From positions 8,448 to 72,447 of the forward strand of contig JBGUIU010000012.1 of assembly GCA_045113275.1 (NCBI GenBank): a stretch of DNA of 64,000 nt, read 5' to 3'. Below the pieces are notes generated by a model. It searched no databases. It was not told the origin of the DNA and was given only the letters and a program-made list of their open reading frames with translations. A program made the translations under genes and the position numbers. Shown here piece by piece: positions 1 through 8,364 of the stretch; within the stretch, counting starts at the first letter, position 1; each line of letters opens with the position of its first letter. This DNA is from UBA1181 sp045113275. GTDB taxonomy: Bacteria; Bacteroidota; Bacteroidia; Bacteroidales; Paludibacteraceae.

Positions 1-1002
1 CAATCGAATATCATATTTTTGCTTAGAAAGTTCCTGTATCAATACAGGCGAGATAGATTGTCGGTTGAAATCATTAAAATAGACACCTGACAATCCATAG
101 AACATAGAAAAAACACCCGATTTAGTACTGTTACTGCAACTATAATGATTTTTATACACCACCGCTTTCTGAGCAAACCGATAAATATTTGGAGTGCATA
201 TCGAATCCATAGTATCATAACGCCAAGCATCAAAGCCTATCAATAATAAATTCTTATCAGCAGCATGTGATAAAATCTCTTTTTTAGGATACGAATAGGT
301 TCTCCCCTCCCCTTTTAATTGATTCATCATACGATAGGCAGGAAAAAACTCATTGGGATAAAACGGTACTACCAATGGAAAATGATTTTCAATGGCGAGG
401 ATGGAGCGATCTTTATGGAACAATCCCCATGTTCTGTAACTCTGGACTGACAATAAAAGGATACCCCACAGCGGGAAAAGCCAAATGATTTTCCCCTCGG
501 AGAAACGTCTTGCAAAACGTTCTGCCAATTTAAATAGTGCATACTCAATTCCTAACAACAAAAGGAAAAACAGACCCACCATAATGTATTGTCCGATGGA
601 GAACTCAAATACTTGTCCCGAAGCAGGACCAAAGACCTGCTCTAATACATATATATTTAAATGGAACCGATACAAGGAGAATACATACGCATCAATTGTC
701 AAAACAATTAAAGAGAGAACTGTCATAACAATTGAGACCCATTTTGCCAACCGATAGTTCTTCAAAAGACAATATATTGGCAAGAAAATCAGCAAGAAAG
801 GCAACATGCATAGTGTAAAGAAATGACCTACACATGCCATAACTGCATAAACAGGATGGACACTTGCCACACCCGAAAACAAGAGGAAAAAATACTTAGT
901 TGAGATTAATAACACAAAAACGGAATTCAGTAAACAATACCAAATTCCGGCTTTCACTTTTTCGTCAGAAATAAATTCCGACAGAGACGATTTTAGGTTC
1001 AT
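1..1002 (-). CDS. YejM/PbgA-like inner-membrane sulfatase-superfamily protein, partial (C-terminus off the window)
   Basis: Open frame from an ATG at 1002 to the window edge, giving 334 residues with no stop. The first ~170 residues are very hydrophobic, with about five membrane segments, as in the DUF3413 domain. After a loop the frame enters a sulfatase/alkaline-phosphatase-like fold: GFDAWRYD, then PNIYRFAQ, then NHYSCSNSTKSGVFS and FYGLSG, which parallels E. coli YejM (PbgA). YejM senses LPS and controls its synthesis, and its active site is degenerate. Whether this homologue does the same is inference. The missing half should hold the rest of the periplasmic domain. It starts 45 nt after the DUF2490 gene and is probably the last visible gene of the operon starting near 3633. 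Confidence 0.75.
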   Translation of the reverse strand, partial: MNLKSSLSEFISDEKVKAGIWYCLLNSVFVLLISTKYFFLLFSGVASVHPVYAVMACVGHFFTLCMLPFLLIFLPIYCLLKNYRLAKWVSIVMTVLSLIVLTIDAYVFSLYRFHLNIYVLEQVFGPASGQVFEFSIGQYIMVGLFFLLLLGIEYALFKLAERFARRFSEGKIIWLFPLWGILLLSVQSYRTWGLFHKDRSILAIENHFPLVVPFYPNEFFPAYRMMNQLKGEGRTYSYPKKEILSHAADKNLLLIGFDAWRYDTMDSICTPNIYRFAQKAVVYKNHYSCSNSTKSGVFSMFYGLSGVYFNDFNRQSISPVLIQELSKQKYDIRL

Positions 1003-1047
1003 TTATTATTACTCTTATGGAGGGTTCTATAATTCATAGAACTCATC

Positions 1048-1731
1048 TTATAAACTAAATTGATATGAAAGACCAAGATTGCTACCGTTAACAGCTCTCT
1101 TTTTCGCATTCATAACATCATCATACTGATAATATAGTTTCAAAGCATTCTTTTTATTCAACTCATATTTCAAAGCAACCTCATACCTCATTTTTCTTAT
1201 CGAATTACCTTTGTAATCATTGGTACGATAAAACAGTTCAGCTGCTATAGAAGGATAAAGAGCCACATGAGGCATTTTAGCAGAGAAGGTTAATTTATTT
1301 CTCCAATAATTAGACCACATCTTAGACTCCTCTTTTTCTGGGCGGTACGTCATTTGATAACGAGAACGCCAAGCTAAAGAGAATCGGTTAAAGGAATATT
1401 TCACGTTGGTATAACCTAGAAACCGTTGATTAAAGAAATAATTCTCTTGTCTATGTTTAGAAATAGCATAGTAGGAAACGCCCACTTTGAAGATTTTGCG
1501 AACAACAGCATACGAAACATCCACTTTAGAAGAAATCTTATCTAAGTTGGTGGAATTTTGATTCAAGGACACAGATTCAGTAAACCCTACCTGTAATCGT
1601 TTGAAAAATTTCTTAGATATGCCGACATCATACGATGTAGAAAAATCGCAATCATCTCTTTCTGCCATTACTTGAAAAGAAGAGCAGAAAGAGATAATAA
1701 TCAACACTATTCCGAAACGAATCTTATCCAT
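1048..1731 (-). CDS. DUF2490 family outer-membrane beta-barrel-like protein
   Basis: About 227 residues. From the ATG at 1731 the protein begins MDKIRFGIVLIIISF and ends its signal peptide near QVMA-ERDD. An ATG at 1746 would add five residues (MQKIL) and weaken the signal peptide. The chosen start overlaps the upstream DUF4956 stop by 8 nt. The mature part has alternating aromatic strands (SRYQMTYRPE, LKLYYQYDDV) and ends in GLSYQFSL, a terminal aromatic/hydrophobic strand as in outer-membrane barrels. DUF2490 has no established function. Its place behind the VTC and DUF4956 genes suggests a shared role, which is inference. Confidence 0.75.
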   Translation of the reverse strand: MDKIRFGIVLIIISFCSSFQVMAERDDCDFSTSYDVGISKKFFKRLQVGFTESVSLNQNSTNLDKISSKVDVSYAVVRKIFKVGVSYYAISKHRQENYFFNQRFLGYTNVKYSFNRFSLAWRSRYQMTYRPEKEESKMWSNYWRNKLTFSAKMPHVALYPSIAAELFYRTNDYKGNSIRKMRYEVALKYELNKKNALKLYYQYDDVMNAKKRAVNGSNLGLSYQFSL

Positions 1732-2404
1732 TAAAATCTTTTGCACGAGTTATAGAATCGACCGTATTAATTTCTTTCGAAGTTGCCTCGTAATACACCT
1801 TTACCAAAGCTGTATCTTTAAGAAAATCAATATATCCGACTTCAAATTTTGTAACATTCAAGCCTGTACGTTTCTTGATATCCTCCATCATTTCATCATA
1901 TTTATCAGGAGTTATCAAATCAATCTTCTCGTATTTGATAAGTTTACATGCGCTTTTCGAAACGATACGAGTCTTTTCCATCAACCATGTCATGAGAACG
2001 AAAAGGCCGTTCGTGATAATCAACTCAAAATAGCTGACGCTGATAGCCAATGCATTGATGACCGACAAACCGATGATCAAGAACAAATACGTCATTTCAC
2101 GAATAGGCACCGTATCCGTTCGATAACGGATGATACCAAAGATGGCAAACAAACCAAGAGCCAAACCTATCTGAAGTTTCTCGCTACCTAACAAAAAGAT
2201 AAGCAAGAAAACTGTTGTACTAATTAATGTGAAAGTAAAAACATAGTCTCTTCTTTTTGATTTACCATAATAAAGCCAAACGATAATCAAAGAAGTAACC
2301 AAGACATTTAGTCCAAAGCGGAACAACAATAACCAGATACCATCTGTGTTAACCAATGGAGTACCGAAGAACTCGTAATCCAAAATACTGTTTAAAAGAG
2401 TCAT
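1724..2404 (-). CDS. DUF4956 domain-containing membrane protein
   Basis: 226 residues. The N-terminal ~145 residues carry four or five transmembrane segments (about 24-45, 54-72, 76-92, 103-122 and 126-142) and the family-typical GLFAIFGIIRYRTD followed by PIREMTYLF. The rest is a soluble cytoplasmic-looking domain (residues ~150-226). DUF4956 proteins are repeatedly encoded beside VTC-domain proteins in bacteria, as here. A channel or membrane anchor for polyphosphate made by the VTC partner is an attractive but unproven role. It lies 69 nt after the VTC gene and overlaps the DUF2490 gene. Confidence 0.85.
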   Translation of the reverse strand: MTLLNSILDYEFFGTPLVNTDGIWLLLFRFGLNVLVTSLIIVWLYYGKSKRRDYVFTFTLISTTVFLLIFLLGSEKLQIGLALGLFAIFGIIRYRTDTVPIREMTYLFLIIGLSVINALAISVSYFELIITNGLFVLMTWLMEKTRIVSKSACKLIKYEKIDLITPDKYDEMMEDIKKRTGLNVTKFEVGYIDFLKDTALVKVYYEATSKEINTVDSITRAKDFNG

Positions 2405-2473
2405 AATTATTTATTTTTTTACTATTTACGAATTAATATAATCATTTAATTATTAGACAAACAAAGTATTTAA

Positions 2474-3238
2474 TCAAAGCTTGTTAATATATCGGATTTT
2501 CTCTTTAAAACGATTCGTTTTCAGACTTGGATCCGTCAAAATCATACCCAAACAATATTTACTGATACTCCGTTTCTTTATTCGAAGAGAACTCAAATAA
2601 TCTTTGAAATGAGAATGGGCATTACCATCCTGTTTGATTTCGACTATACACAACTTTGAAATTGTATCTTTTTTCTCCGTGACACAATTTTCAAAATTGA
2701 TATTAAAATCGATTGTTAACCGTTCTGATTTTTCCTTGTTCACCAACGTGATACGATAAAAGTTGTTTCGCAAACGAAAGTCAATCTCATTCATTTTGAA
2801 CTTAGACTTTTCATTCAAAAAAGCGATAGCCTCTGGATTCTGTAATACATTCTCATCCGTCACCGTAATTCGTTTTTTAGATGTACGTCCCTTATTACTC
2901 TTGGTTTTCACCTCAAGAAACATAAGATTCGACTCGACATATTCACGAACACGTATTTTCTGTCGATTCAATTTACCATCATGATGTACCGTGTACATTG
3001 TAGCAGTAGGCGTATCATAATATAATGTCCGATAAAACGCTTTCCTTAAATCACCTATTTTCTGTACGAAGTAATCTTTTTGAGCCATATCAAGAAGAAT
3101 AGGCAACTGGTTCACATTCACTAAGAATTTAGTATCAATGCGATTCATCAATCGAATGCCACTCATTTCTTCCAAAGAGATGGTGTCAAAAGCAGAAAGC
3201 TTTTCATCTATCGTTTTAACGACTTGATCTATCATCAT
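2474..3238 (-). CDS. VTC-domain polyphosphate polymerase-like protein
   Basis: 254 residues, a single VTC domain as in the catalytic tunnel domain of yeast Vtc4, which makes polyphosphate from ATP. Visible basic and acidic positions of the tunnel: RIDTKFLV (about residue 32), YYDTPTATMY, RQKIRVREY, FLEVKTKSNKGRTSKKR, LTIDFN, and the late acidic IVEIKQDG. The catalytic-type Arg/Lys and Glu positions appear intact, so an active NTP polymerase or triphosphate-tunnel enzyme is plausible. No SPX domain or membrane segment is present; the DUF4956 partner could supply membrane association. Its ATG overlaps the stop of the upstream gene by 3-4 nt, indicating translational coupling. Confidence 0.85.
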   Translation of the reverse strand: MMIDQVVKTIDEKLSAFDTISLEEMSGIRLMNRIDTKFLVNVNQLPILLDMAQKDYFVQKIGDLRKAFYRTLYYDTPTATMYTVHHDGKLNRQKIRVREYVESNLMFLEVKTKSNKGRTSKKRITVTDENVLQNPEAIAFLNEKSKFKMNEIDFRLRNNFYRITLVNKEKSERLTIDFNINFENCVTEKKDTISKLCIVEIKQDGNAHSHFKDYLSSLRIKKRSISKYCLGMILTDPSLKTNRFKEKIRYINKL

Positions 3239-3633
3239 TCTACAATGTATTCAAATTCCTTGATACTCTTCACTTTACCATTAGGTAAAATAGTTTTTTG
3301 TGACTTTTTCTTGCCATTCTCAAGGTATTCATATTGGATGGTCTTAGCCAACTTATTATACTCATCATACTCTTTTTCTTCTATACACTTACCATTTTCA
3401 TTATAGGTATATGTCTTACGTGATTTTTGTTCACCGATAGATGAGTATTCAATCTCCTCAACTTTCTTTCCTTCAGAATATCTTGTCAAATGATCTAACT
3501 TTTTCTTTGATCCATCAATACGCCACTCCTTCACTTCTTTCAAGACTTTTCCATCCACTTTTTTTTGTGCCTGAGCAGAGAACAAAGAAAATGCAAAAAA
3601 TGCCAACACTAATGAATAAACTGTTTTCCTCAT
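3235..3633 (-). CDS. Small secreted protein with MORN-like/YD-like repeats, function unknown
   Basis: 132 residues. A clear signal peptide (MRKTVYSLVLAFFAFSLFSAQA, cleavage before QKKVDG) is followed by charged repeats of the form Y-x-E-x-G-K-x-x-E (TRYSEGKKVEEIEY, YTYNENGKCIEEKEY, YEYLENGKKKSQK). This resembles the short repeats of WapA/YwqK-type proteins. It is the first gene of the VTC operon and has a good promoter 29 nt upstream. It could be an envelope partner of the DUF2490 or VTC proteins. No function can be named from sequence. Confidence 0.7.
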   Translation of the reverse strand: MRKTVYSLVLAFFAFSLFSAQAQKKVDGKVLKEVKEWRIDGSKKKLDHLTRYSEGKKVEEIEYSSIGEQKSRKTYTYNENGKCIEEKEYDEYNKLAKTIQYEYLENGKKKSQKTILPNGKVKSIKEFEYIVE

Positions 3634-3661
3634 AACGATTGGTATTAAATTAAATTGATTT

Positions 3662-3692
3662 CAAATATATACTAAAATCATTGAAAAACAAA
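3662..3692 (-). promoter_or_regulatory. Bacteroidota-type promoter of the VTC/DUF4956 operon
   Basis: On the minus strand, TTTG (3692-3689), 19 nt, then TATATTTG (3669-3662). This fits the Bacteroidota sigma-ABfr consensus TTTG-N19-21-TAnnTTTG. The expected start of transcription is about 20 nt upstream of the ATG at 3633. Confidence 0.7.
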
Positions 3693-3836
3693 AAAAATTC
3701 AACGAACTAAAAAATGCGGAAGACATAACGGTGTATCTAACTCACCTGATGTTATTGATGTAATATGATGTAATAAGTTTTTTTATATGCCCTTATCACG
3801 CATCTTTCCAGAAAACAAAGGAAGAGTAGTCAATAA

Positions 3837-4388
3837 CTACTCTTCAAAATAATTATCATTTATACTTAATCCATCTAATTCATCCTCATTGAATCCTTCA
3901 CCATCCAAGAAATCATCTTGGTCTTCATCAAAGAACTGATTATTTTTCTTAGACAAGGATTCTTCATCTAAGAATAATCCATCCAACACTTGGGCTGGGG
4001 CTTTTCCTTTTTTCAACTTGCATACTGGCTTAGGCAAATTCACCTTTGTGCGAATAGACTTAAGCTCCATAAAGAATGAGCGTTCATTTAAATAATCAAA
4101 AACAAACATTAATTTCTGTCCTTCATCATTTAAAAACTCATCCAATCGCGTACTCTCCATGATATAGCTATCCACATCCGAAGCAGTGTCCATCTCAATT
4201 TGCGTGATTTCAGTTTCTTTTTCCCAATCCTCATCGCAAATTACAAAAGACGACATCTGATCATTCGAATAATTCACAGAAGCCAATATCGCATCATGTA
4301 AATCTAAAAATGTAGCTTCAGAATCGATTTCTATCTCACGAACAAAATCCTCAACCTCATCTGATTTTAGAATCAAATTATATACCAT
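3837..4388 (-). CDS. pRiA4b ORF-3-like family protein
   Basis: 183 residues. The first ~130 residues fit the PRiA4_ORF3 (IS1096 TnpR-like) fold: LKSDEVEDFVREIEIDSEATFLDLHDAILAS and YSNDQMSSFVICDEDW, then MLV-type strand LMFVFDYLNERSFFMEL. The tail is very acidic (about residues 145-183, rich in Asp/Glu). This family is common as a single gene beside dnaA or housekeeping genes in Bacteroidales. Its molecular role is unknown, and the transposon link in its name is historical. A TATATTTG box inside the dnaA 3' end suggests its own promoter. Confidence 0.75.
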   Translation of the reverse strand: MVYNLILKSDEVEDFVREIEIDSEATFLDLHDAILASVNYSNDQMSSFVICDEDWEKETEITQIEMDTASDVDSYIMESTRLDEFLNDEGQKLMFVFDYLNERSFFMELKSIRTKVNLPKPVCKLKKGKAPAQVLDGLFLDEESLSKKNNQFFDEDQDDFLDGEGFNEDELDGLSINDNYFEE

Positions 4389-4411
4389 AATCTTTCTGTT
4401 TTTTTCAGCTA

Positions 4412-4443
4412 CAAATATATACTTTATTTTAATAAATTCTCAA
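4412..4443 (-). promoter_or_regulatory. Promoter for the pRiA4b-ORF3-like gene, embedded in the end of dnaA
   Basis: Minus strand TTG (4443-4441), 21 nt, TATATTTG (4419-4412), about 24 nt before the ATG at 4388. The -33 element overlaps the dnaA stop region. Confidence 0.5.
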
Positions 4444-5803
4444 TCGACTCTAAACTTTGTCTGTATGTTTTGTCATATTTCAACAAATCACTTACAGCAT
4501 TACAAGCATAAAGAACTGTCGCATGATCTCTATTGCCTATCTGCTCTCCAATTGAGGATAAAGAGTTTTTAGTGTATTTTCTAGCTAAATACATTGAAAT
4601 CTGTCTTGCTTGAACCACCTCTCTCTTACGTGATTTGGTTTGAATATCACTTGCATTCAAATGGAAATAGTCACATACCAGTTTTTGAATAGATTCAACC
4701 GTGATGGTCTTTTCCGCAACATTGACTATACGTCCGATGACACGTTCTGCCAACTCAATGTTGATCTCAGTCTTAGTCAATGTAGATTGTGCCAATAGAG
4801 AGACTATAACGCCTTCCAACTCACGGACATTATCTGTTACATTCTTAGCGATGTATTCAATCACTTCTTCTGGTATCAACAATCCTTCATTTCTTACCTT
4901 TGCTTGAAGAATGGCCATACGAGTATTCTGTGAAGGCGCCTCCAACTCAACAGTCAATCCCCAACGGAATCGGCTCAGAATTCTATCATCCAATCCTTTC
5001 AGCACCTTTGGAGAACAATCAGACGTCAAGATAATTTGCTTTCCTGTCTGTTGTAAGTAATTGAATATTTGGAAGAACACATTCTGTGTAGCCGTTTTGT
5101 TAGATAAGAACTGAATATCATCAACAATCAAAACATCAATCTGCTGATAGAAATTCAAAAACTCATTTGTCTTATTACACAAACAAGCATCAGTAAACTG
5201 AAGTTGAAAACGATTGGCATCAACATACAGAACTGTTTTTTCCGGATTATTCTTCAAAACTTCCCATCCTATTGCATGAACCAAATGAGTCTTTCCTAAA
5301 CCAGACCCACCAAAGATAAACAAAGGATTGAATGTATTTTTATACGGAGTCTTAGCTACCGATAATCCAGCTTCCTTACCCAATTTATTGCATGGACCTC
5401 CTACAAATGTATCAAATGTATAATTAGGATTTAATTGTGGTTCTACTGCCGGTCTAATGTTTCTGGCGAATGGATTAAATCCAGAAGCAGGAGAAGGAGT
5501 CGGAGCTTGAATGATCTTAGTTCTTTCTACACTTTCTGCCACTATACTATACATCAATTTTGTTCCTTCTCCCATCACACGGTCAAAGGTCTTCTTCATC
5601 AAATCTGCATAGTGAGAATCAACAAACTCAGCATAAAAAGAACTAGGAACTTGAATCGTCAAAGTACGATCCTCCCAACGCTCAGCCACGATAGGCTCAA
5701 ACCACGTCTTATATTCCTGTTCCCGAATATTGTCTTTTATGATTGCAAGACATCTGTTCCATAAAACCTCACATTCAGGGGCATTATCTCTATACTCGTT
5801 CAT
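4424..5803 (-). CDS. dnaA: Chromosomal replication initiator protein DnaA
   Basis: 459 residues, normal length. Domain I is about residues 1-80 (CLAIIKDNIREQEYKTWFEPI). A short linker precedes the AAA+ domain with Walker A GGSGLGKTH (about 165-173), Walker B LIVDDIQF and the sensor region GLDDRILSRFRWGL. The C-terminal DNA-binding domain holds the DnaA signature IGNRDHATVLYA (about 427-438) just after KYTKNSLSSIG. It opens DNA at the replication origin. It stands alone, without dnaN or recF, as is usual in Bacteroidota. The 300-bp AT-rich gap upstream may hold its regulatory sites. Confidence 0.98.
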   Translation of the reverse strand: MNEYRDNAPECEVLWNRCLAIIKDNIREQEYKTWFEPIVAERWEDRTLTIQVPSSFYAEFVDSHYADLMKKTFDRVMGEGTKLMYSIVAESVERTKIIQAPTPSPASGFNPFARNIRPAVEPQLNPNYTFDTFVGGPCNKLGKEAGLSVAKTPYKNTFNPLFIFGGSGLGKTHLVHAIGWEVLKNNPEKTVLYVDANRFQLQFTDACLCNKTNEFLNFYQQIDVLIVDDIQFLSNKTATQNVFFQIFNYLQQTGKQIILTSDCSPKVLKGLDDRILSRFRWGLTVELEAPSQNTRMAILQAKVRNEGLLIPEEVIEYIAKNVTDNVRELEGVIVSLLAQSTLTKTEINIELAERVIGRIVNVAEKTITVESIQKLVCDYFHLNASDIQTKSRKREVVQARQISMYLARKYTKNSLSSIGEQIGNRDHATVLYACNAVSDLLKYDKTYRQSLESIENLLK

Positions 5804-6103
5804 AAAACTTTGTTTTTTCTTTGCAACGCAAATATCATTCTTTTTTCTTCAAAAAAAAAATAATAAAAAATTTGGTTATTCAAAAAAGTTCATAACTACT
5901 TAATAATCAGATGTATATTTTTTGAATACTCATATTCAAATAGTTATAACAGATGCTTCTTTTTTACATTCTGATTTATAGTATTTTATAAAAAATCACA
6001 ACGTTTTTTTGATTTCGATAAGAACTATTTTAAATACCGACTTTTAAGGTTTTTAACACAAAAAAATTAAATTCACTTTTTTATTATTTAGAATAATTCT
6101 AAA
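5804..6103. other. AT-rich intergenic region upstream of dnaA with several palindromes
   Basis: About 300 bp without a gene, much richer in A/T than its neighbours. It contains a perfect 8-bp inverted repeat TTTGAATA-4-TATTCAAA (5921-5940), the palindrome GTTATAAC (5943-5950), GTTAT-12-ATAAC around 5874-5895, and a 9-bp-arm palindrome ATTTAGAAT-A-ATTCTAAAT (6086-6104) touching the stop of the MCE gene. No exact TTATCCACA DnaA box was found by eye on either strand, so an origin is not claimed. Autoregulation of dnaA by these palindromes is inference. Confidence 0.45.
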
Positions 6104-7012
6104 TTATTTCTCTTTATCTTTACCCATCAAAGAAAAATGCACATATCGTTTTGGATTCGCTTTCAAATCCAATAACAAATCATTCGCACTTCCGATTGTT
6201 GTGTTTAAATTATTATATATTCCTTTGTCTGTCAACAACATACCAAGTGTACCTTCTCCTCTATTCAACTTATCAGTAACATTTTGTACACCAGCCAACG
6301 TTTGATTCAATTGATTAACTGTTTTATTAAAATCAACACGAGAAAGTCCATCTCCCACCTTATCTAATTTCATCATCACGGAATTAGCGTTACCCAACAA
6401 CTGAGGCACATCTTTATCTACCAACTTATTCAATCCAACTGATGTTCCTTTTAAATTGTTCGTGATAACTTGAATATTATCCAATGACTTTTCTATCGCC
6501 TTATTTTGTGCAATAACTTGTAGTGACACCATCAACGAATCCAACTGTGGTATGATCGATTGGATTCGAGGCATCAATTCGGTTGACAAAGCTTCCATCA
6601 CGCCATCATCAACATAAGACGGGATTGTATCTCCTTTTTGGAAATATTCTGTCGATGGATTAGGTTCCATAAAGAGTTCAATAGAGGGGCTACCTAACAA
6701 ACTTGAGACCAATCCTGCTCTTGTACCAACTGGGATCTTCAAATCATCATCCACCTGTAATACGACAACCACCTTTTCACTTGGATTATCATAATCATAA
6801 ATAATCTCTTGCACCAATCCCACTTTGTATCCTTTTATATTCACAGGATTTGTTTCCACCAATCCATTGATACGATCAAATTTCAAATAGTAATAATTGG
6901 TAGGATGAAATATATTAATACCTTTCAAATAGTTCACTCCAAAAAATGTCAATGCAATGGTTATAATCACCCATATACCAATTTTAAACTCTTTTGTAAT
7001 TTTGAATTCCAT
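6104..7012 (-). CDS. MCE family (MlaD-like) lipid-transport protein
   Basis: 302 residues. One N-terminal membrane helix (FKIGIWVIITIALTFFGVNYL, about 9-29) anchors a periplasmic MCE domain at ~38-120 (YYYLKFDRINGLVETNPVNIKGYKVGLVQEI, then PVGTRAGLVSSLLGSPSIEL). A long helical tail follows (about 150-260, repeated Asn/Leu/Val heptads). MCE proteins form hexameric rings that carry phospholipids between the inner and outer membranes. The permease and ATPase partners (MlaE/MlaF) are not in the window. It lies 30 nt after the amidase gene and probably shares its transcript. Confidence 0.9.
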   Translation of the reverse strand: MEFKITKEFKIGIWVIITIALTFFGVNYLKGINIFHPTNYYYLKFDRINGLVETNPVNIKGYKVGLVQEIIYDYDNPSEKVVVVLQVDDDLKIPVGTRAGLVSSLLGSPSIELFMEPNPSTEYFQKGDTIPSYVDDGVMEALSTELMPRIQSIIPQLDSLMVSLQVIAQNKAIEKSLDNIQVITNNLKGTSVGLNKLVDKDVPQLLGNANSVMMKLDKVGDGLSRVDFNKTVNQLNQTLAGVQNVTDKLNRGEGTLGMLLTDKGIYNNLNTTIGSANDLLLDLKANPKRYVHFSLMGKDKEK

Positions 7013-7042
7013 ACTCTCCCCTGTTTATTAATCCTTGTTTTT

Positions 7043-8272
7043 TTACTTATAATAATTCCTTGCCTCATTCATCGGCAATTTAACACCATTTTTCAGAACA
7101 ACCAAAAAGGCATCTGGGAACTTCTTCTTTACTTCATCCCTCAGTTTCAATCCCTCTTGGAAGGTCTTTTCGTTACCATAAACATACTTATATTTATAGG
7201 TACCCGTTTCTATGAATTCTCTTGCAGGGACAAATCCTTTGAAATCCCTACAATCTAATGGTTTCTGTGTACTTGAGCTACAAAACTGAACCGCATACCG
7301 TATCTCATCTTGTTTCTTTTCCTCCACAACTACCTTAGTTGAATCTTTGGATGTCTGCTTATCTTCTTCAGTCTTGGCTTTATCAGTTTCTGCCTTCTCT
7401 TTATCATTCTTTTTTTCATCAACTGTTTTTTTCGCGGTATCGTCCGTCGCACTCGTTGATTCATTATTTTTTCTCACCTCTTCTTGGTAAGTGATTCCGT
7501 TCTTTTTATCATGTTTTGATTTATAAGAAACGAAAGCTTTGTGTATTGACTTAGCTAACTTTTCAATATTTGAATCTTTACTCAAGAATGCCTCTTCCTC
7601 TTTATTAGACAAATAACCAAGTTCGACCAATACAGAAGGCATTGAAGTCTGTTTCAGAACCCAAAAACCAGCCTGTTTCACACCTCGACTGGTACGATTA
7701 ATATTCTGGAACTGTTTCTCTATGGAAGAAGCGAAGCCAAGACTCTGCTCAATATACTTAGACTGAATAAAATCAAACATTATATAGGATTCCGAACTGT
7801 TATCAAATCCTTTATATTTTGTTTTATAATCTGACTCATACAAAATAACTGAGTTTTCTCGCATAGCCACATCCAGATTCGCCGACGACGAACCCAACGT
7901 ATAGGTTTCTGTCCCTTTGGCAGATCGGTTTTCTGCTGCATTCGCATGAATAGAGATGAAAAGGTCAGCCTTTGCTTTATTAGCAATCTGAGCACGATCA
8001 TCCAACGGAATAAAAACATCTTTCTTCCTAGTATATATAACCTTAACGCCTGGTTCATTCTCTAACAACGCACCAAGTTTCAAAGCTGTTTTTAAGTTGA
8101 CTGATTTCTCCTGTAATTTCAACGTATAGCCTATGGCTCCCGCATCTTTTCCACCATGACCTGCATCAATGACAACCACAAAAGGTTTGTCCGATGAATA
8201 GGCAAGTCCAGCAGAAGCAAGAAAAACAAAAGTCAAGTACAAAAATCTAAAAAAATAAAAAGATTTTCTCAT
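7043..8272 (-). CDS. N-acetylmuramoyl-L-alanine amidase (Amidase_3)
   Basis: 409 residues with a signal peptide (to about SAGLA-YSSDK). The zinc-amidase domain spans ~31-250: VVIDAGHGGKDAGAIG with the first His, the zinc Glu in LQEKSVNL, SIHANA with the second His, and the catalytic Glu in SVLVELGYLSN. A Lys/Glu/Thr-rich linker (~260-325) leads to a C-terminal ~80-residue SPOR-like domain (IRYAVQFCSSS to VVLKNGVKL) that could bind denuded glycan at the division site. It cleaves peptidoglycan stem peptides from MurNAc. It is divergent from the lptD-like gene. Confidence 0.92.
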   Translation of the reverse strand: MRKSFYFFRFLYLTFVFLASAGLAYSSDKPFVVVIDAGHGGKDAGAIGYTLKLQEKSVNLKTALKLGALLENEPGVKVIYTRKKDVFIPLDDRAQIANKAKADLFISIHANAAENRSAKGTETYTLGSSSANLDVAMRENSVILYESDYKTKYKGFDNSSESYIMFDFIQSKYIEQSLGFASSIEKQFQNINRTSRGVKQAGFWVLKQTSMPSVLVELGYLSNKEEEAFLSKDSNIEKLAKSIHKAFVSYKSKHDKKNGITYQEEVRKNNESTSATDDTAKKTVDEKKNDKEKAETDKAKTEEDKQTSKDSTKVVVEEKKQDEIRYAVQFCSSSTQKPLDCRDFKGFVPAREFIETGTYKYKYVYGNEKTFQEGLKLRDEVKKKFPDAFLVVLKNGVKLPMNEARNYYK

Positions 8273-8297
8273 CTACTTCTATTTAAAAATTACGTAG

Positions 8298-8326
8298 CAA
8301 ATTTAGGAAAAAAAATCATATATTTG
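8298..8326. promoter_or_regulatory. Divergent promoter pair between the amidase and lptD-like genes
   Basis: Minus strand -7 box TAAATTTG (8305-8298) lies 26 nt before the amidase ATG. Plus strand -7 box TATATTTG (8319-8326) lies 39 nt before the lptD-like start. Both match TAnnTTTG. Neither has a convincing TTTG at -33. Confidence 0.5.
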
Positions 8327-8364
8327 CACTGAATAAATATTCAAAAAAAATTATATTTAAACTT

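Noticed and set aside
5804..6103. oriC next to dnaA
   Set aside because: No exact DnaA boxes were found by eye and dnaA is often far from the origin in Bacteroidota; kept only as an open observation.
6809..7258. Open frame on the plus strand opposite the MCE and amidase genes
   Set aside because: It lies antisense across two well-supported genes and has low-complexity hydrophobic content typical of a shadow frame.
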